A stretch of 64,000 bases of DNA from Miltoncostaea sp963770865 (GTDB lineage: Bacteria > Actinomycetota > Thermoleophilia > Miltoncostaeales > Miltoncostaeaceae): assembly GCA_963770865.1 (NCBI GenBank), contig CAVYRD010000010.1, positions 124,001 through 188,000 of the forward strand, in the 5' to 3' direction. This document shows, piece by piece, positions 1 to 9,034 of the stretch. Below the pieces are notes generated by a model. That model ran no database searches, was not told where the DNA came from, and worked only from the letters and a program-made list of their open reading frames with translations. The stretch's first letter is position 1, and the number at the start of each line of letters is the position of its first letter. The position numbers and the translations under genes are program-made.

Positions 1-84
1 ACGGTGACGGGCCGCATCGAGTTCACCAACGGCCGCAAGGGGCGCCGCATCTTCGTGCACCCCGAGGAGCCGGCGGCCGTCTGA
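1..84 (+). CDS. rpmA: 50S ribosomal protein L27, C-terminal end (partial)
   Basis: The window opens inside a reading frame whose last 27 codons end at TGA 82-84. The encoded tail runs from GRIEF through GRKGRRIFVHP and matches the end of bacterial L27, where a lysine/arginine-rich strand is followed by a V-x-P motif. L27 lies near the peptidyl-transferase centre of the large ribosomal subunit. The obg gene starts 20 bases downstream, and rpmA-obg is a very common bacterial gene pair, which supports the call. Only the C-terminus is visible. Confidence 0.75.
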   Translation, partial: TVTGRIEFTNGRKGRRIFVHPEEPAAV

Positions 85-104
85 GCGGGGGTTGAGGGGC
101 GCTC

Positions 105-1049
105 ATGCCCTTCACCGATAGAGCAACCATCAACGCCGAGGGCGGCAGCGGCGGCATGGGCTGCATGTCCTTCCGCCGCGAGCCGAAGATCCCGAAGGGC
201 GGCCCCGACGGCGGCAACGGCGGCCGGGGCGGGCGCGTGATCCTGATCGCCGACGACCAGGTGACCGACCTGTCGCGCTTCCGCCACGCGGTCCACCACC
301 GCGCCGAGAACGGCGGCCACGGCCAGGGCAAGGCGCGCCACGGGCACGCCGGAGCCGACCTGATGGTCGCCGTGCCCCCGGGCACCCGCGTGATCCGCGA
401 CGGCCACGTGATCGCCGAGCTCACGCACGCCGGCGACAGCGTGCCCGTGGCCCGCGGCGGCAACGGGGGCATCGGCAACAAGGCCTTCACCTCCTCCACC
501 AACCGGGCGCCGCGCACCACCGTGCCGGGCGCGCCGGGCGAGGAGGCCTGGCTCACCCTCGAGCTGCGCCTGCCGATCGACGTCGCGCTGGTGGGCCTGC
601 CGAACTCGGGCAAGAGCGCCCTGCTGGCCGCCCTCACCGGCGCGTCCGCCGTGATCGCGCCCTACCCGCAGTCCACCCGCGACCCGGCCTTCGGCCCGCT
701 GGAGGACGCCGACGGCAACCTGTTCCTGGTGGCCGACCTGCCCGGCCTGGCCGCCGACGGGCTGCCGCGCCGCGACGCGCACCTCGGCCAGCTCGAGCGC
801 GCGCGGGTGATCGTGCACTGCGTGGACGCGTCCGACCCCGAGCCCGCGGCCGACCGCGTCGCGCGGGCCCGCGAGGGCCTCATCCCCTTCATGCCGGAGG
901 GGGCGCGCGAGATCCTCGTCGCCACCCACGCCGCCGACCCGGCGGCCGAGCCGGTCCCCGGGGCCGACGTCGCCGTCGACTCCGTGACCGGCGAGGGGCT
1001 CGACGAGCTGCGCGGCCTCGTCATGGCCGCCCTGAGCACCCCCGCCTAG
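105..1049 (+). CDS. obg: Obg-family GTPase, short form
   Basis: Obg is a ribosome-associated GTPase involved in large-subunit maturation. The 314-residue product has the glycine-rich Obg fold first (about 1-155, with SFRREPKIPKGGPDGGNGG), then a G domain with P-loop GLPNSGKS (about 166-173) and G3 motif DLPG. Two things are odd. The protein stops right after the G domain, so the C-terminal OCT domain usual in actinobacterial Obg is absent. The G4 motif, normally NKxD, reads HAAD, keeping only the aspartate. Switch I is also divergent (YPQST instead of YPFTT). The frame is open throughout, so this is not an obvious sequence error. It follows rpmA and precedes proB by two bases. Confidence 0.85.
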   Translation: MPFTDRATINAEGGSGGMGCMSFRREPKIPKGGPDGGNGGRGGRVILIADDQVTDLSRFRHAVHHRAENGGHGQGKARHGHAGADLMVAVPPGTRVIRDGHVIAELTHAGDSVPVARGGNGGIGNKAFTSSTNRAPRTTVPGAPGEEAWLTLELRLPIDVALVGLPNSGKSALLAALTGASAVIAPYPQSTRDPAFGPLEDADGNLFLVADLPGLAADGLPRRDAHLGQLERARVIVHCVDASDPEPAADRVARAREGLIPFMPEGAREILVATHAADPAAEPVPGADVAVDSVTGEGLDELRGLVMAALSTPA

Positions 1050-1051
1050 CC

Positions 1052-2194
1052 ATGGCCGTCCTCGTGGTGAAGCTGGGGTCCTCGACCCTGGTGGACGACG
1101 CGGGGGAGGTGCGCCACGAGGTGCTGGAGGCGCGCGTGCGCGACCTGGTGCGGGTGCTGCGCCAGGGCCACCAGCCGGTGCTCGTGACCAGCGGCGCCAT
1201 CGCCCTCGGCCTCGGCCGGCTCGGCTTGCGCGACCGGCCGGCGACGCTGCCCGACCTGCAGGCGGCCTCGGCGGTGGGCCAGGGCGTGCTCTTCCAGCGC
1301 TACACCGAGGCCTTCGCGCGCCACGACGTCGTGCCGGCCCAGGTGCTCCTCACCTCCGGCGACCTGGCGGTCCGCGCCTCCTACCTGAACGCCCGAAACA
1401 CCTTGCGCCGGCTCACCGAGCTGGGCGCGGTGCCGGTCATCAACGAGAACGACACCACGGCCACCGACGAGGTCACCTTCGGCGACAACGACGTGCTCGC
1501 GGCGCAGGTGGCGATCCTGCTGGGCGCCCGCTGGCTGCTGCTGCTGACCGACCGCGAGGGGCTCTACGCCGCCGGCCCGGACGGGCCCGAGCTGCTGGGC
1601 GACGTCCCGGCCGGCACGCCGCCCGACGCCCTGCCGCTGGCCGACATGGGCGGCTCGGGCCGCGGGCGCGGCGGCATCGAGAGCAAGATCGCCTCGGCGA
1701 GCATGGCGACCGGGGGAGGGGTGACCTGCGTGATCGCCTCCGGGTCGGAGGAGGGCGTGATCCCGGGCGTGGCGTCCGGCCACCACGTCGGCACCCGCTT
1801 CGGCCCGGCCGCGCGGCCGGAGGCGGCCTTCAAGCTGTGGCTGCGCCACGCCAAGCCGACGCTCGGGCGGGTGCTCGTGGACGCCGGGGCGGCCCGCGCG
1901 CTGCGCGAGCGGGGCACGTCGCTGCTGGCGGTGGGCGTGGTGTCCAGCGAGGGCGGGTTCCTGGCCGGCGACGCCGTCGAGGTGGTGGACGCCGACGGCG
2001 GCCTCGTGGGCAAGGGCATCTCCGCGATGTCGGCCGACGAGGTCCGCGCCGTGGCCGGCCTGAAGTCGGACGCCGTGCGCGAGCGCCTGCCCGACGCCGC
2101 CCCCGAGGTGATCCACCGGGACGAGTTCGTGCTGGCCGAGCCGCACGCCGCGGACTCCGGCGGAGGGGCCCGTGGTCTAATGGGGGGATCGTGA
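1052..2194 (+). CDS. proB: Glutamate 5-kinase
   Basis: ProB phosphorylates L-glutamate to gamma-glutamyl phosphate, the first committed step of proline synthesis, in the cytoplasm. The 380-residue length fits the two-domain form: an amino-acid kinase domain starting VVKLGSSTLVDD, with VTSGAIALGLGRL and the substrate region VINENDTTATDE, then a C-terminal PUA domain from about residue 280. The ATG at 1052 gives the family N-terminus. The stop overlaps the GTG of proA in a GTGA tetranucleotide, so the two proline genes are probably translationally coupled. Confidence 0.95.
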   Translation: MAVLVVKLGSSTLVDDAGEVRHEVLEARVRDLVRVLRQGHQPVLVTSGAIALGLGRLGLRDRPATLPDLQAASAVGQGVLFQRYTEAFARHDVVPAQVLLTSGDLAVRASYLNARNTLRRLTELGAVPVINENDTTATDEVTFGDNDVLAAQVAILLGARWLLLLTDREGLYAAGPDGPELLGDVPAGTPPDALPLADMGGSGRGRGGIESKIASASMATGGGVTCVIASGSEEGVIPGVASGHHVGTRFGPAARPEAAFKLWLRHAKPTLGRVLVDAGAARALRERGTSLLAVGVVSSEGGFLAGDAVEVVDADGGLVGKGISAMSADEVRAVAGLKSDAVRERLPDAAPEVIHRDEFVLAEPHAADSGGGARGLMGGS

Positions 2195-3444
2195 CCCGGC
2201 TCGAACGCGTGGTATCCGATGTGCGCTCCGCGAGCCGCGTGCTGGCGCGGCTCCCGGGGCACCACCGCGACGCCGCGCTGGCGGAGATGGCGGAGGCCCT
2301 CGAGCGCCGCGCGGGGGAGATCCTGCGCGACAACGCGCTCGACGTGGAGGCCGCCAAGCGCGCCCACACCGCCCCGGCGCTGATCGACCGCCTGCTGCTC
2401 GACGAGGACCGCGTGCGCGACATGGCCGCCGCCATCCGCGCCGTGGCCGCCCTGCCCGACCCGGTGGGGGAGGTGGACGGCGGCCGGCGCCTGCCCAACG
2501 GCCTCGACATCGTGCGCCGCCGCGTGCCGCTCGGGGTGGTCGCCGTCATCTACGAGGGGCGCCCCAACGTCACCGCCGACGCCGCGGCGCTCTGCCTGAA
2601 GAGCGGCAACGCGGCGATCCTGCGCGGCAGCCGCCTGGCGACGCGCTCCAACCTCATCATCGCCGAGGTGCTCGCCGGCGCCCTGATCGAGGCCGACGTC
2701 CCGCGCTGGGCCGTCGCGCTGCTCGGCTCCGACCGCGAGGAGATGCGCCAGCTCGTGCAGATGGAGGGCGCCATCGACCTCGTCATCCCGCGCGGGGGAG
2801 AGGAGCTGAAGGCCTTCCTGAAGGAGCACTCGCGGGTGCCCGTGATCTACGCGGCCTCGGGCAACAACCACGTCTACGTGCACGCCGACGCCGACACCGA
2901 CATGGCCGTGAAGATCGTGGTCAACGCCAAGGTCCAGCGCCCGGGCGTCTGCAACGCCGCCGAGACGCTCCTGGTGCACCGCGACGCCGCTCCGCGGATC
3001 CTCCCCGAGGCCGCCGCCCGGCTCGCCGCCGCGGGCGTCGCGCTGCGGCTCGACCCCGCCGGGCTGGAGATCGTGGGCGACGCGGTGGAGGGCCTGCGCG
3101 AGGCCACGGAGCTCGACTACGCGACCGAGTTCCTCGACCTCGTCATGGCGGTGCGGGTGGTGGACTCGCTCGAGCAGGCCGTCGAGCACATCGCCCGCTT
3201 CGGCTCCGGCCACAGCGAGGCGATCGTGACCGACTCGCTCGAGGCGAGCCGCGAGTTCCAGGCATCCGTGGACGCGGCGGTCGTCTACGTCAACGCCTCC
3301 ACGCGCTTCACGGACGGCGGCGAGTTCGGCATGGGCGCGGAGATCGGGATCTCGACGCAGAAGCTCCACGCGCGCGGGCCGATCGGCCTGCACGAGCTCA
3401 CCACGTACACGTACCTGGTCACCGGCCACGGGCACCTCCGCTAA
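2191..3444 (+). CDS. proA: Gamma-glutamyl phosphate reductase
   Basis: ProA reduces gamma-glutamyl phosphate to glutamate-5-semialdehyde with NADPH, directly after ProB. The 417-residue product belongs to the aldehyde dehydrogenase superfamily. Visible family signatures are VPLGVVAVIYEGRPNVT near residue 112, LCLKSGNAAILRGS, and the catalytic cysteine segment RPGVCNAAETLLVH. I chose GTG 2191 because it overlaps the proB stop and starts the protein at the family's N-terminus; the frame stays open far upstream through proB but lacks homology there. Confidence 0.95.
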   Translation: MTRLERVVSDVRSASRVLARLPGHHRDAALAEMAEALERRAGEILRDNALDVEAAKRAHTAPALIDRLLLDEDRVRDMAAAIRAVAALPDPVGEVDGGRRLPNGLDIVRRRVPLGVVAVIYEGRPNVTADAAALCLKSGNAAILRGSRLATRSNLIIAEVLAGALIEADVPRWAVALLGSDREEMRQLVQMEGAIDLVIPRGGEELKAFLKEHSRVPVIYAASGNNHVYVHADADTDMAVKIVVNAKVQRPGVCNAAETLLVHRDAAPRILPEAAARLAAAGVALRLDPAGLEIVGDAVEGLREATELDYATEFLDLVMAVRVVDSLEQAVEHIARFGSGHSEAIVTDSLEASREFQASVDAAVVYVNASTRFTDGGEFGMGAEIGISTQKLHARGPIGLHELTTYTYLVTGHGHLR

Positions 3445-3466
3445 CGCCGCCGACGGCGCCCCCGGG

Positions 3467-4112
3467 CGCCGCATCGGGGTCCTGGGCGGGACCTTCGACC
3501 CGCCGCACATCGGCCACGTCGTCGTCGCCTGCGAGGCCCTCTGGCAGCTCGCGCTCGACGAGGTGCGCCTGGTGCCCGCGGCCCGGCCGCCCCACAAGGA
3601 CGACCCGGCCATGGCGCCGCCCGAGCGCCGCGCGGACTGGCTGGAGCGCGCCGTCGCGGGCCGGCCGGGCCTCATCGTCTCGCGCATCGAGCTCGACCGC
3701 GCCGGCCCCAGCTACACGGCCGACACCCTGGAGGCGATGGCGGCCGCCGAGCCCGCGGCGCTGCTGTGGTTCATCCTCGGCGCCGACCAGCTCGCGCGAG
3801 TTCCCCACCTGGCGCGACCCCGGGCGGATCCTGGCGGCCGCGCGCCTGGCCGTCGTGGCCCGCGGCGACGTGGCCGAGGCCGACCTCGAGGTCCTCGCCC
3901 AGAGCGTCGCCCCGGGGCGCGCCGACATCATCTCCGTGCCGGTGATCGGCATCTCGTCGAGCATGATCCGCGAGCGGATCGCGGCCGGCCTGCCCATCGG
4001 GCACCTCGTCCCGGGCCCCGTGGAGAGCGCTCTCGCCGACGAGGGTCTGGTACCCTCGCCCACATCGTCTCGGACCCTCCGAAAGGCACCATCGCGACCT
4101 CGCTCGATCTGA
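3467..4112 (+). CDS. nadD: Nicotinate-nucleotide adenylyltransferase, frameshifted
   Basis: NadD transfers AMP to nicotinate mononucleotide in NAD synthesis. The N-terminal half reads RRIGVLGGTFDPPHIGH, the nucleotidyltransferase phosphate-binding region with its HxGH motif, and continues to WFILGADQLA. Around base 3797 one extra C in GCGCGAG breaks the frame. Removing it restores EFPTWRDPGRILAAARLAVV and then VPVIGISSSMIRERI, typical of NadD. No ATG, GTG or TTG lies in frame near the expected N-terminus, so the start given is only where homology begins. The C-terminal end overlaps rsfS. NadD is normally essential, so a sequencing indel is more likely than a real mutation. Confidence 0.8.
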
Positions 4113-4453
4113 CCCTGGCCGCCGCGTCGTACGCGGAGTCGAAGAACGCCAGGGACATCGTGATCCTCGACATGCGTGGTCTGGTGGACTACACGGACTA
4201 CATCGTCGTCTGCAGCGGCCAGACGCCGCGCCAGACGAAGGCGATCGCCGACGAGGTCCGCCTGCGGATGAAGCAGGAGCACGGCCTGGTGGCCCGCAAG
4301 GTCGAGGGCGCCCGCGAGGGCGACTGGATCCTGATCGACCTGCTGGACGTGGTCGTCCACGTCTTCACGCCCGAGGCGCGCGACTTCTACCGCCTCGACC
4401 GCCTCTGGCGAGAGGCCCCGCGCGAGCAGTACGCGGGAGCCGCGGCCTCCTAG
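4091..4453 (+). CDS. rsfS: Ribosomal silencing factor RsfS
   Basis: RsfS binds ribosomal protein uL14 and blocks subunit joining when nutrients are scarce. The product, about 120 residues from ATC 4091, matches family length and carries NARDIVILDMRGLVDYTDYIVVCSG-like core text (seen as DYTDYIVVCSG), the TKAIADEV helix, and DWILIDLLDVVVHVF. No standard start codon is available in this frame: ATC 4091 follows an AAAGG stretch at a suitable distance, and ATC 4064 lies seven bases after a TACCCT box. Either a rare start is used or a base has been misread. It follows nadD, the usual partner. Confidence 0.85.
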   Translation: MATSLDLTLAAASYAESKNARDIVILDMRGLVDYTDYIVVCSGQTPRQTKAIADEVRLRMKQEHGLVARKVEGAREGDWILIDLLDVVVHVFTPEARDFYRLDRLWREAPREQYAGAAAS

Positions 4454-4466
4454 CTCGGGACCGGCC

Positions 4467-4495
4467 TTGGTCGATGGCCGAGGCTTCCCTATGAT
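4467..4495 (+). promoter_or_regulatory. Sigma-70-type promoter of tRNA-Ala
   Basis: A -35 box TTGGTC (4467-4472) and a -10 box TATGAT (4490-4495) are separated by exactly 17 bases. The mature tRNA begins ten bases after the -10 box. Both boxes are close to the consensus and the spacing is optimal. Confidence 0.75.
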
Positions 4496-4505
4496 GCGGC
4501 GCCAC

Positions 4506-4578
4506 GGGGGATTAGCTCAGCTGGGAGAGCGCTACGCTGGCAGCGTAGAGGTCACCGGTTCGATCCCGGTATCCTCCA
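4506..4578 (+). tRNA. tRNA-Ala (anticodon GGC)
   Basis: A complete 73-base cloverleaf can be folded: acceptor GGGGGAT pairing with ATCCTCC (one G-T pair), D arm GCTC/GAGC, anticodon stem CTACG/CGTAG around loop CTGGCAG with anticodon GGC, and T arm ACCGG/CCGGT around TTCGATC. The discriminator is A and no CCA is encoded. The anticodon-to-3'-end half is repeated at 26981-27028, which suggests this gene served as an integration site. Confidence 0.95.
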
Positions 4579-5079
4579 TCAGTCGATTCGCTCGCGAGCG
4601 TCGGGCCTAGGCCCTTGCGGTGGGGCGGCCGCCGGTCCTGCCCACTGACGGAGGGCGACGATGCCTCCCTCGCCGATCAAAGGGCGGCGACAGAGCGCGG
4701 CGCCTGTCGCGCAAGCGCCGACTCCCCGACGTCGTCCATGGCCCGCCGCTCGTCGACGTGCGGTCGCCCCTGGATGTGTTCCCGATCGCGTCTCGATGAC
4801 ATGGGGGTAGGGGACACGCCTCCGGCGCGCCGTAAGCGACGACGGACTGCTACTGCGCGCTACGTCGTGCGTTGAGCGTCCACGCTTGCGAGCCTCCCGC
4901 CGTGAGAGGTGGCTGTAGGGCGCGGCGTGCAATCTCTCTATGGATGGCATCGTCAATGGTCAGGTGCACTTGGCTCATACCCGGCCGATGAGGTCTTGTT
5001 AGCCTCGTAATACGGATGAGGGTTTGGTCGGAAGCCTCGCTGACCGTGGCCCTGAGGCTTTCTTCCATGGAGCGTGCGA
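4579..5079. other. No recognisable gene; left edge of the putative island
   Basis: About 500 bases between tRNA-Ala and the capD-like remnant. Open frames exist on both strands but their translations are arginine/serine-rich and show no family motif. There is no integrase-like sequence here, although this is where one would be expected next to a tRNA attachment site. Confidence 0.5.
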
Positions 5080-6166
5080 TCAGACGTCGAACAACCGCCT
5101 CGCCCGAATGCCGAGCCGTTGCGCTCCGGGAAGATCGAGCAGCTCCAGAATACGCGAAGCGGGCCGGCGCATGAGGAGTGCCGAATCGATGGAGCGGCGC
5201 CCTCCGTCCGATATCGTCTCCGCCTCGAACGCATTGAAGAGAGGGCTCACAGCCCAGGCGGTCTCGGGATTCATAGAGGCCTGGATACGGGAGTGCTTCA
5301 TAGCCAGGCGGAAACCCTGAGACGACGATCTCGCAGGGTGTAGCCGCTCGCCGGGCGACGTCTTGGGCAAGCCCGAGCAGGTCAATCGGGGCACCCAAGT
5401 CATGCAGAGCAAAGACACGGCGGTCCTGGTTCGAGGAGCAATCGGTGGCCGCGTACAACAGCACCTGGACGGCGGCCATCGCCGACTGAGCCTAGAACTG
5501 GATGCTGTCGCCATGGAGCGATATACGCCCGCGCGTCGCCCCCTCCTGCAACCGATCGAAGACGATCGAGTTGTCCACGACATGAGTGAAGCGCCCGACT
5601 CCGACGCCCAGGTCGGGGGGCGCGCTCGCGAGCATCCACTCCGCGATTCGCTTGGTCGCCGCATATACTTCGCAACAGTAGGGTCGAAGCGCCTTCCCAC
5701 TTGAGGCGTAGGTGATGCCAGGACACCCGCTGACGAAGGCGGCTTCGATTGTATTGCGCGTGCCGTCGAGATTCGTCGCGAAGGTGGCCTCGGGCATTTG
5801 CTCGGCACGCCCGGGATCGCGTTCGGCAGCGAGATGGAACACGTGGTCGGGGCGGACTGCTCTCATAACGTCGCGGAGCGCGAGCGGATCGCGGACATCC
5901 GCTTGTACGTACTCCACGCCTTCTCGATGTCGCTCCGGGCGTGCGTCCCGCCGTGAGATGCTCACGATCCTCGCCGCACCACCATCGCGGAGCGTCTCAA
6001 CCAGTAGGGAGCCGATGCATCCTGTCCCACCAGTGACTACAAGAGCTTTGCCTTTGATCCAGCATTTGGTCGCGGATTCACTTATCGGAGCCGTTGTTGA
6101 CCGAATCGCCTGAAAGCGCTCGAGTTCACCTGTTGGCGCACCGGTAGGGCTGTGGGGGCCACGCAC
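5080..6166 (-). pseudogene. CapD/FlaA1-like nucleotide-sugar epimerase-dehydratase, broken
   Basis: The minus strand encodes an extended short-chain dehydrogenase for nucleotide sugars. A Rossmann start (VVTGGTGCIGSLLVETL), a cofactor aspartate region (VEYVQADVRD) and VFHLAAERD are followed by YAATKRIAEWML, the catalytic YxxxK. After GDSIQF there is an in-frame TAG (5492-5494), and the same frame continues with FALHDLGAPIDLLGLAQDV and the CapD-type end EIVVSGFPPGYEAL. A further frame change is needed to read NAFEAETISDGGR and the C-terminus. Members of this family make UDP-sugars for capsule or glycan. The stop codon, unlike the single-base indels elsewhere, suggests genuine decay. No clear start codon lies close to the Rossmann motif. 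Confidence 0.65.
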
Positions 6167-6645
6167 TTTACGACCCGGCTCGTGCGGTTCGAAGGATCAA
6201 GGTTCCTCGAAGAGACCCCGTGGGCTTGGACGCTCGCGTCGCCACTGTACCCGGCGCCGGTCCGTCAATCTGTTCCGCGGCAACATCTCCAGACGGCCTT
6301 CCGACGCCTCGTGGCTCTCGACCCCTGTCGAATGCACCCCCGGCGGCTCCCGAGAAGGTGACGCGGCCCTGCCCGGTGGAGATGAGCCGGAAGGCGGCAT
6401 CGTGGCCCGCGCGCCCGAGTGCCCTCATGAGGCCGAGTCGGGTCTGGCGCCGCCGGGAGAGCGGTGCCGACAGCGGAGGGTGACGCCTGGATGGCGGTAT
6501 CCTCTGTCGCTCGTTCCCTGGAAGGGCCGATGTCCCCGGGAGATCCGTTGCAGCCATGCCGATCGGTTCCTGAGGTACGCGTCGAAGCCGGCTGCGTTGT
6601 CGGCGCTCGCCCGGGCAACTCGTCGTCCGCGACGGGGCTGCAGTC
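6167..6645. other. No recognisable gene; upstream region of the glycosyltransferase run
   Basis: About 480 bases between the divergent capD-like remnant and the first glycosyltransferase. Open frames are present on both strands, none with a recognisable domain. The region presumably holds the promoter for the plus-strand cluster, but I see no convincing -35/-10 pair. Confidence 0.4.
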
Positions 6646-7596
6646 GTGACCGCGTCCGTCGTCGTCCGGAGCTACACCGAAGAGCGCTGGGACTATCTGG
6701 TCGAGGCCGTGAACTCGCTCTACGCACAGACGCGGGTACCCGACGAGGTCGTTGTGGTTGTCGATCACAACCCGGCCCTTCTCGCCCGAGTCCAGCAGGC
6801 GTTTCCCACGGCGAAGACCGTCGCGAGTGAGAGCCGGGGCTCCAGCGGCGCGTGGAACAGCGGCATCCACCACGCGAGCGGTGACGTCGTCGCCTTCCTG
6901 GACGACGACGCGGTCGCCGAACGGGACTGGCTTGAGAAGCTGCTCGCGCTGTACGGGGATGATCGCGTCGTCGGGGCGGGCGGCACGATCGAGCCGGACT
7001 GGGTGGATGGCCGTCCTGCATGGTTTCCCGTCGAGTTCCACTGGGTCGTCGGGTGCACCTATCGCGGCATGCCCGAGGAGGTGACCCCGGTCCGCAATCT
7101 CATCGGTTGCAACATGTCCTTCCGCCGCACGGTGCTGGAGCGCGTCGGTGGCTTCCGAGAGATCGAGGGACTGGGGCACATGGGTGCGGTCCCGGTCGGC
7201 TGCGACGAGACCGAGATGTGCATCCGCCTGCAGCAGCAGCTGCCCGGATCCGTCTTGCTCCACGAACCCGCCGCCACCGTCCGTCACAAGGTGCCTGCGG
7301 GCCGCACGCTGCTCCGCTATTTCGTGTCGCGATGCTCCCTGGAAGGGCGCTCGAAGGCGATGGTTTCGCGACTGGTCGGTTTGGCCGACGGGCTGGCCTC
7401 CGAGAGAGCGTATGTGCTCAAAGTCCTGCCTTCAGGGGTGCTCCGCGGGCTGGTCGATGCCCTTCGTGGCGATCTCGGCGGCGCCCAGCGCTCGGGTGCC
7501 ATCGTGATCGGCCTCGGAACGACGACGGCCAGCTATGCGTGGGCGCGGATCCGCTTCGCCCTCAGGAACCGGGAGGCGCCCACGCCGCCCCGCTAG
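6646..7596 (+). CDS. Family 2 glycosyltransferase
   Basis: A 316-residue GT-A enzyme that should transfer a sugar from a nucleotide donor, probably during polysaccharide or glycan assembly at the inner membrane face. The N-terminus reads VVVRSYTEERWDYLVEAVNS, then VVVVDHNP and GSSGAWNSGIHHASGDVVAFLDDDAV, where DDD is the metal/donor DxD motif. The acceptor-site region includes NLIGCNMSFRRTVLERVGGF and CDETEMCIRLQ (ED-like motif). The GTG at 6646 places the fold at residue 2. It opens a run of four glycosyltransferases in the same direction. Sugar and acceptor cannot be told. Confidence 0.85.
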   Translation: MTASVVVRSYTEERWDYLVEAVNSLYAQTRVPDEVVVVVDHNPALLARVQQAFPTAKTVASESRGSSGAWNSGIHHASGDVVAFLDDDAVAERDWLEKLLALYGDDRVVGAGGTIEPDWVDGRPAWFPVEFHWVVGCTYRGMPEEVTPVRNLIGCNMSFRRTVLERVGGFREIEGLGHMGAVPVGCDETEMCIRLQQQLPGSVLLHEPAATVRHKVPAGRTLLRYFVSRCSLEGRSKAMVSRLVGLADGLASERAYVLKVLPSGVLRGLVDALRGDLGGAQRSGAIVIGLGTTTASYAWARIRFALRNREAPTPPR

Positions 7597-7612
7597 GCGG
7601 ACACTCGGGCCC

Positions 7613-8857
7613 ATGCGCATCCTGATGCTGCCGCAGCTCTATCCGCCGATCATCGGCGGAGAGGAACGTTTCGCGCAGGACCTCAGCACGGGCCTTGCAC
7701 GGCGAGGGCACGAGGTGTCGGTCGTGACGCTCTGGCAGCCAGGCATGACAGAGTTCGAGACGGAAAGTGCCGTAAGGATCTATCGCGTGCATGGATTCAC
7801 GCAGGAGATCCGCTGGCTCTACAGCGATCGTCGCCTGGCCACGCCTTATCCCGATCCAGGGGTCGTGCATCGGCTTCAGAAGATCCTTGACATCGAGCGG
7901 CCCGAGATCATCCACGGGCACAACTGGATGATCTACTCGTGTCTCCCTCTCAAGAAGCGGAGCGGGGCCAGGCTGGTCTGGACGATGGGCGATCACAGCC
8001 TGGTCTGTGCGACGAAGAAGCTCATCCACTACACCGGCGGTATCTGCTCAGGTCCGGGCCTGGGACGGTGCTTGCGCTGCGCATCCGACCATTACGGGCC
8101 GGCGAAGGGCATCCCGACGACGCTGGCGAACTTCGTCGCGGCCGGGGCGAGTCGTCGAATGGTGGACCGCTTCCTTCCCGTCAGCAGTTCGGTCGCCGAA
8201 AGTTGCGGGCTGCACGCCGCCGGCCTTCCCTTCGAGGTCGTGCCGAACTTCGTTCCCGACGAGGCCGCGACGCCTCGCCGTGCCGACCCCGCGCTGCTCG
8301 CCGGGCTGCCCGAAGGTGACTTCATGCTCTTCGTCGGGGCGTTCGGCCACTACAAGGGCGTGGACGTGCTGCTCGACGCCTATCGCAAGCTCGAAAACCC
8401 CCCGCCGCTGGTCCTGATCGGATACGACACGAACGAGTATCCGGTCCGGACGACCGACCTTCCGACGGGCGTGCGGATCCTCAAGAACTGGGATCACGAT
8501 GCCGTGATGGCCGCCTGGGAGCACGCCGTCATCGGCCTCGTGCCATCCGTATGTCTGGAGGCCTTCGGGATCGTCGCGCTCGAGGGCATGGCGACGGGGA
8601 CCCCCGTCATCGCCTCGCGAATCGGCGGGCTGACGGACATCGTGGACGATGGCGAGACGGGCTACCTGGTGGCCCCCGGCGATGTCGACGCCCTCGCGGC
8701 GGCCATGCGTCGGCTGATCGACGAGCCGGACCTACGCCGGCAGATGGGGCGACTGGCCCTCGAGCGCGTCGAGCGTTTCAGGGAGCGCCGGGTCGTCCCC
8801 CAGTTCGAGCGCGTCTACACCGACGTGCTCGCGGGGTCGGTCCCGCCTCGCGGCTGA
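7613..8857 (+). CDS. Family 4 glycosyltransferase
   Basis: A 414-residue GT-B enzyme, retaining type. The N-terminal acceptor domain begins MRILMLPQLYPPIIGGEERF with the glycine loop typical of GT4. The donor domain starts near MLFVGAFGHYKGVDVLLDAY and carries the E-x7-E region (LEAFGIVALEGMATGTPVIAS) that binds the nucleotide sugar. A cysteine-rich stretch (GICSGPGLGRCLRCAS, about 140-160) is an unusual loop and might bind metal. ATG 7613 lies 16 bases after the preceding GT2 stop, so the two are probably cotranscribed. Donor and acceptor are unknown. Confidence 0.85.
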   Translation: MRILMLPQLYPPIIGGEERFAQDLSTGLARRGHEVSVVTLWQPGMTEFETESAVRIYRVHGFTQEIRWLYSDRRLATPYPDPGVVHRLQKILDIERPEIIHGHNWMIYSCLPLKKRSGARLVWTMGDHSLVCATKKLIHYTGGICSGPGLGRCLRCASDHYGPAKGIPTTLANFVAAGASRRMVDRFLPVSSSVAESCGLHAAGLPFEVVPNFVPDEAATPRRADPALLAGLPEGDFMLFVGAFGHYKGVDVLLDAYRKLENPPPLVLIGYDTNEYPVRTTDLPTGVRILKNWDHDAVMAAWEHAVIGLVPSVCLEAFGIVALEGMATGTPVIASRIGGLTDIVDDGETGYLVAPGDVDALAAAMRRLIDEPDLRRQMGRLALERVERFRERRVVPQFERVYTDVLAGSVPPRG

Positions 8858-9034
8858 CGGGTCGCGGCGTCGAAGGCCGCGCGTCCACACCCGCCGGCGA
8901 GCTGGGCTCTCTGTGCTTACGCACCGGTGCCTCCCCTCCCTTTGGGGGGCGCGTGGACCGCCCCCGAACCAACAAAATCGCACCAACGCCGGATGTGCGC
9001 GGTGGGTTCACATTCCGACGTGGGGGGTAGCCGC

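Noticed and set aside
1564..3687. Very long minus-strand open frame opposite proB/proA
   Set aside because: Its translation is arginine/histidine/valine-rich and has no motifs, and it lies exactly antisense to two certain genes. Long antisense frames are normal at this GC content.
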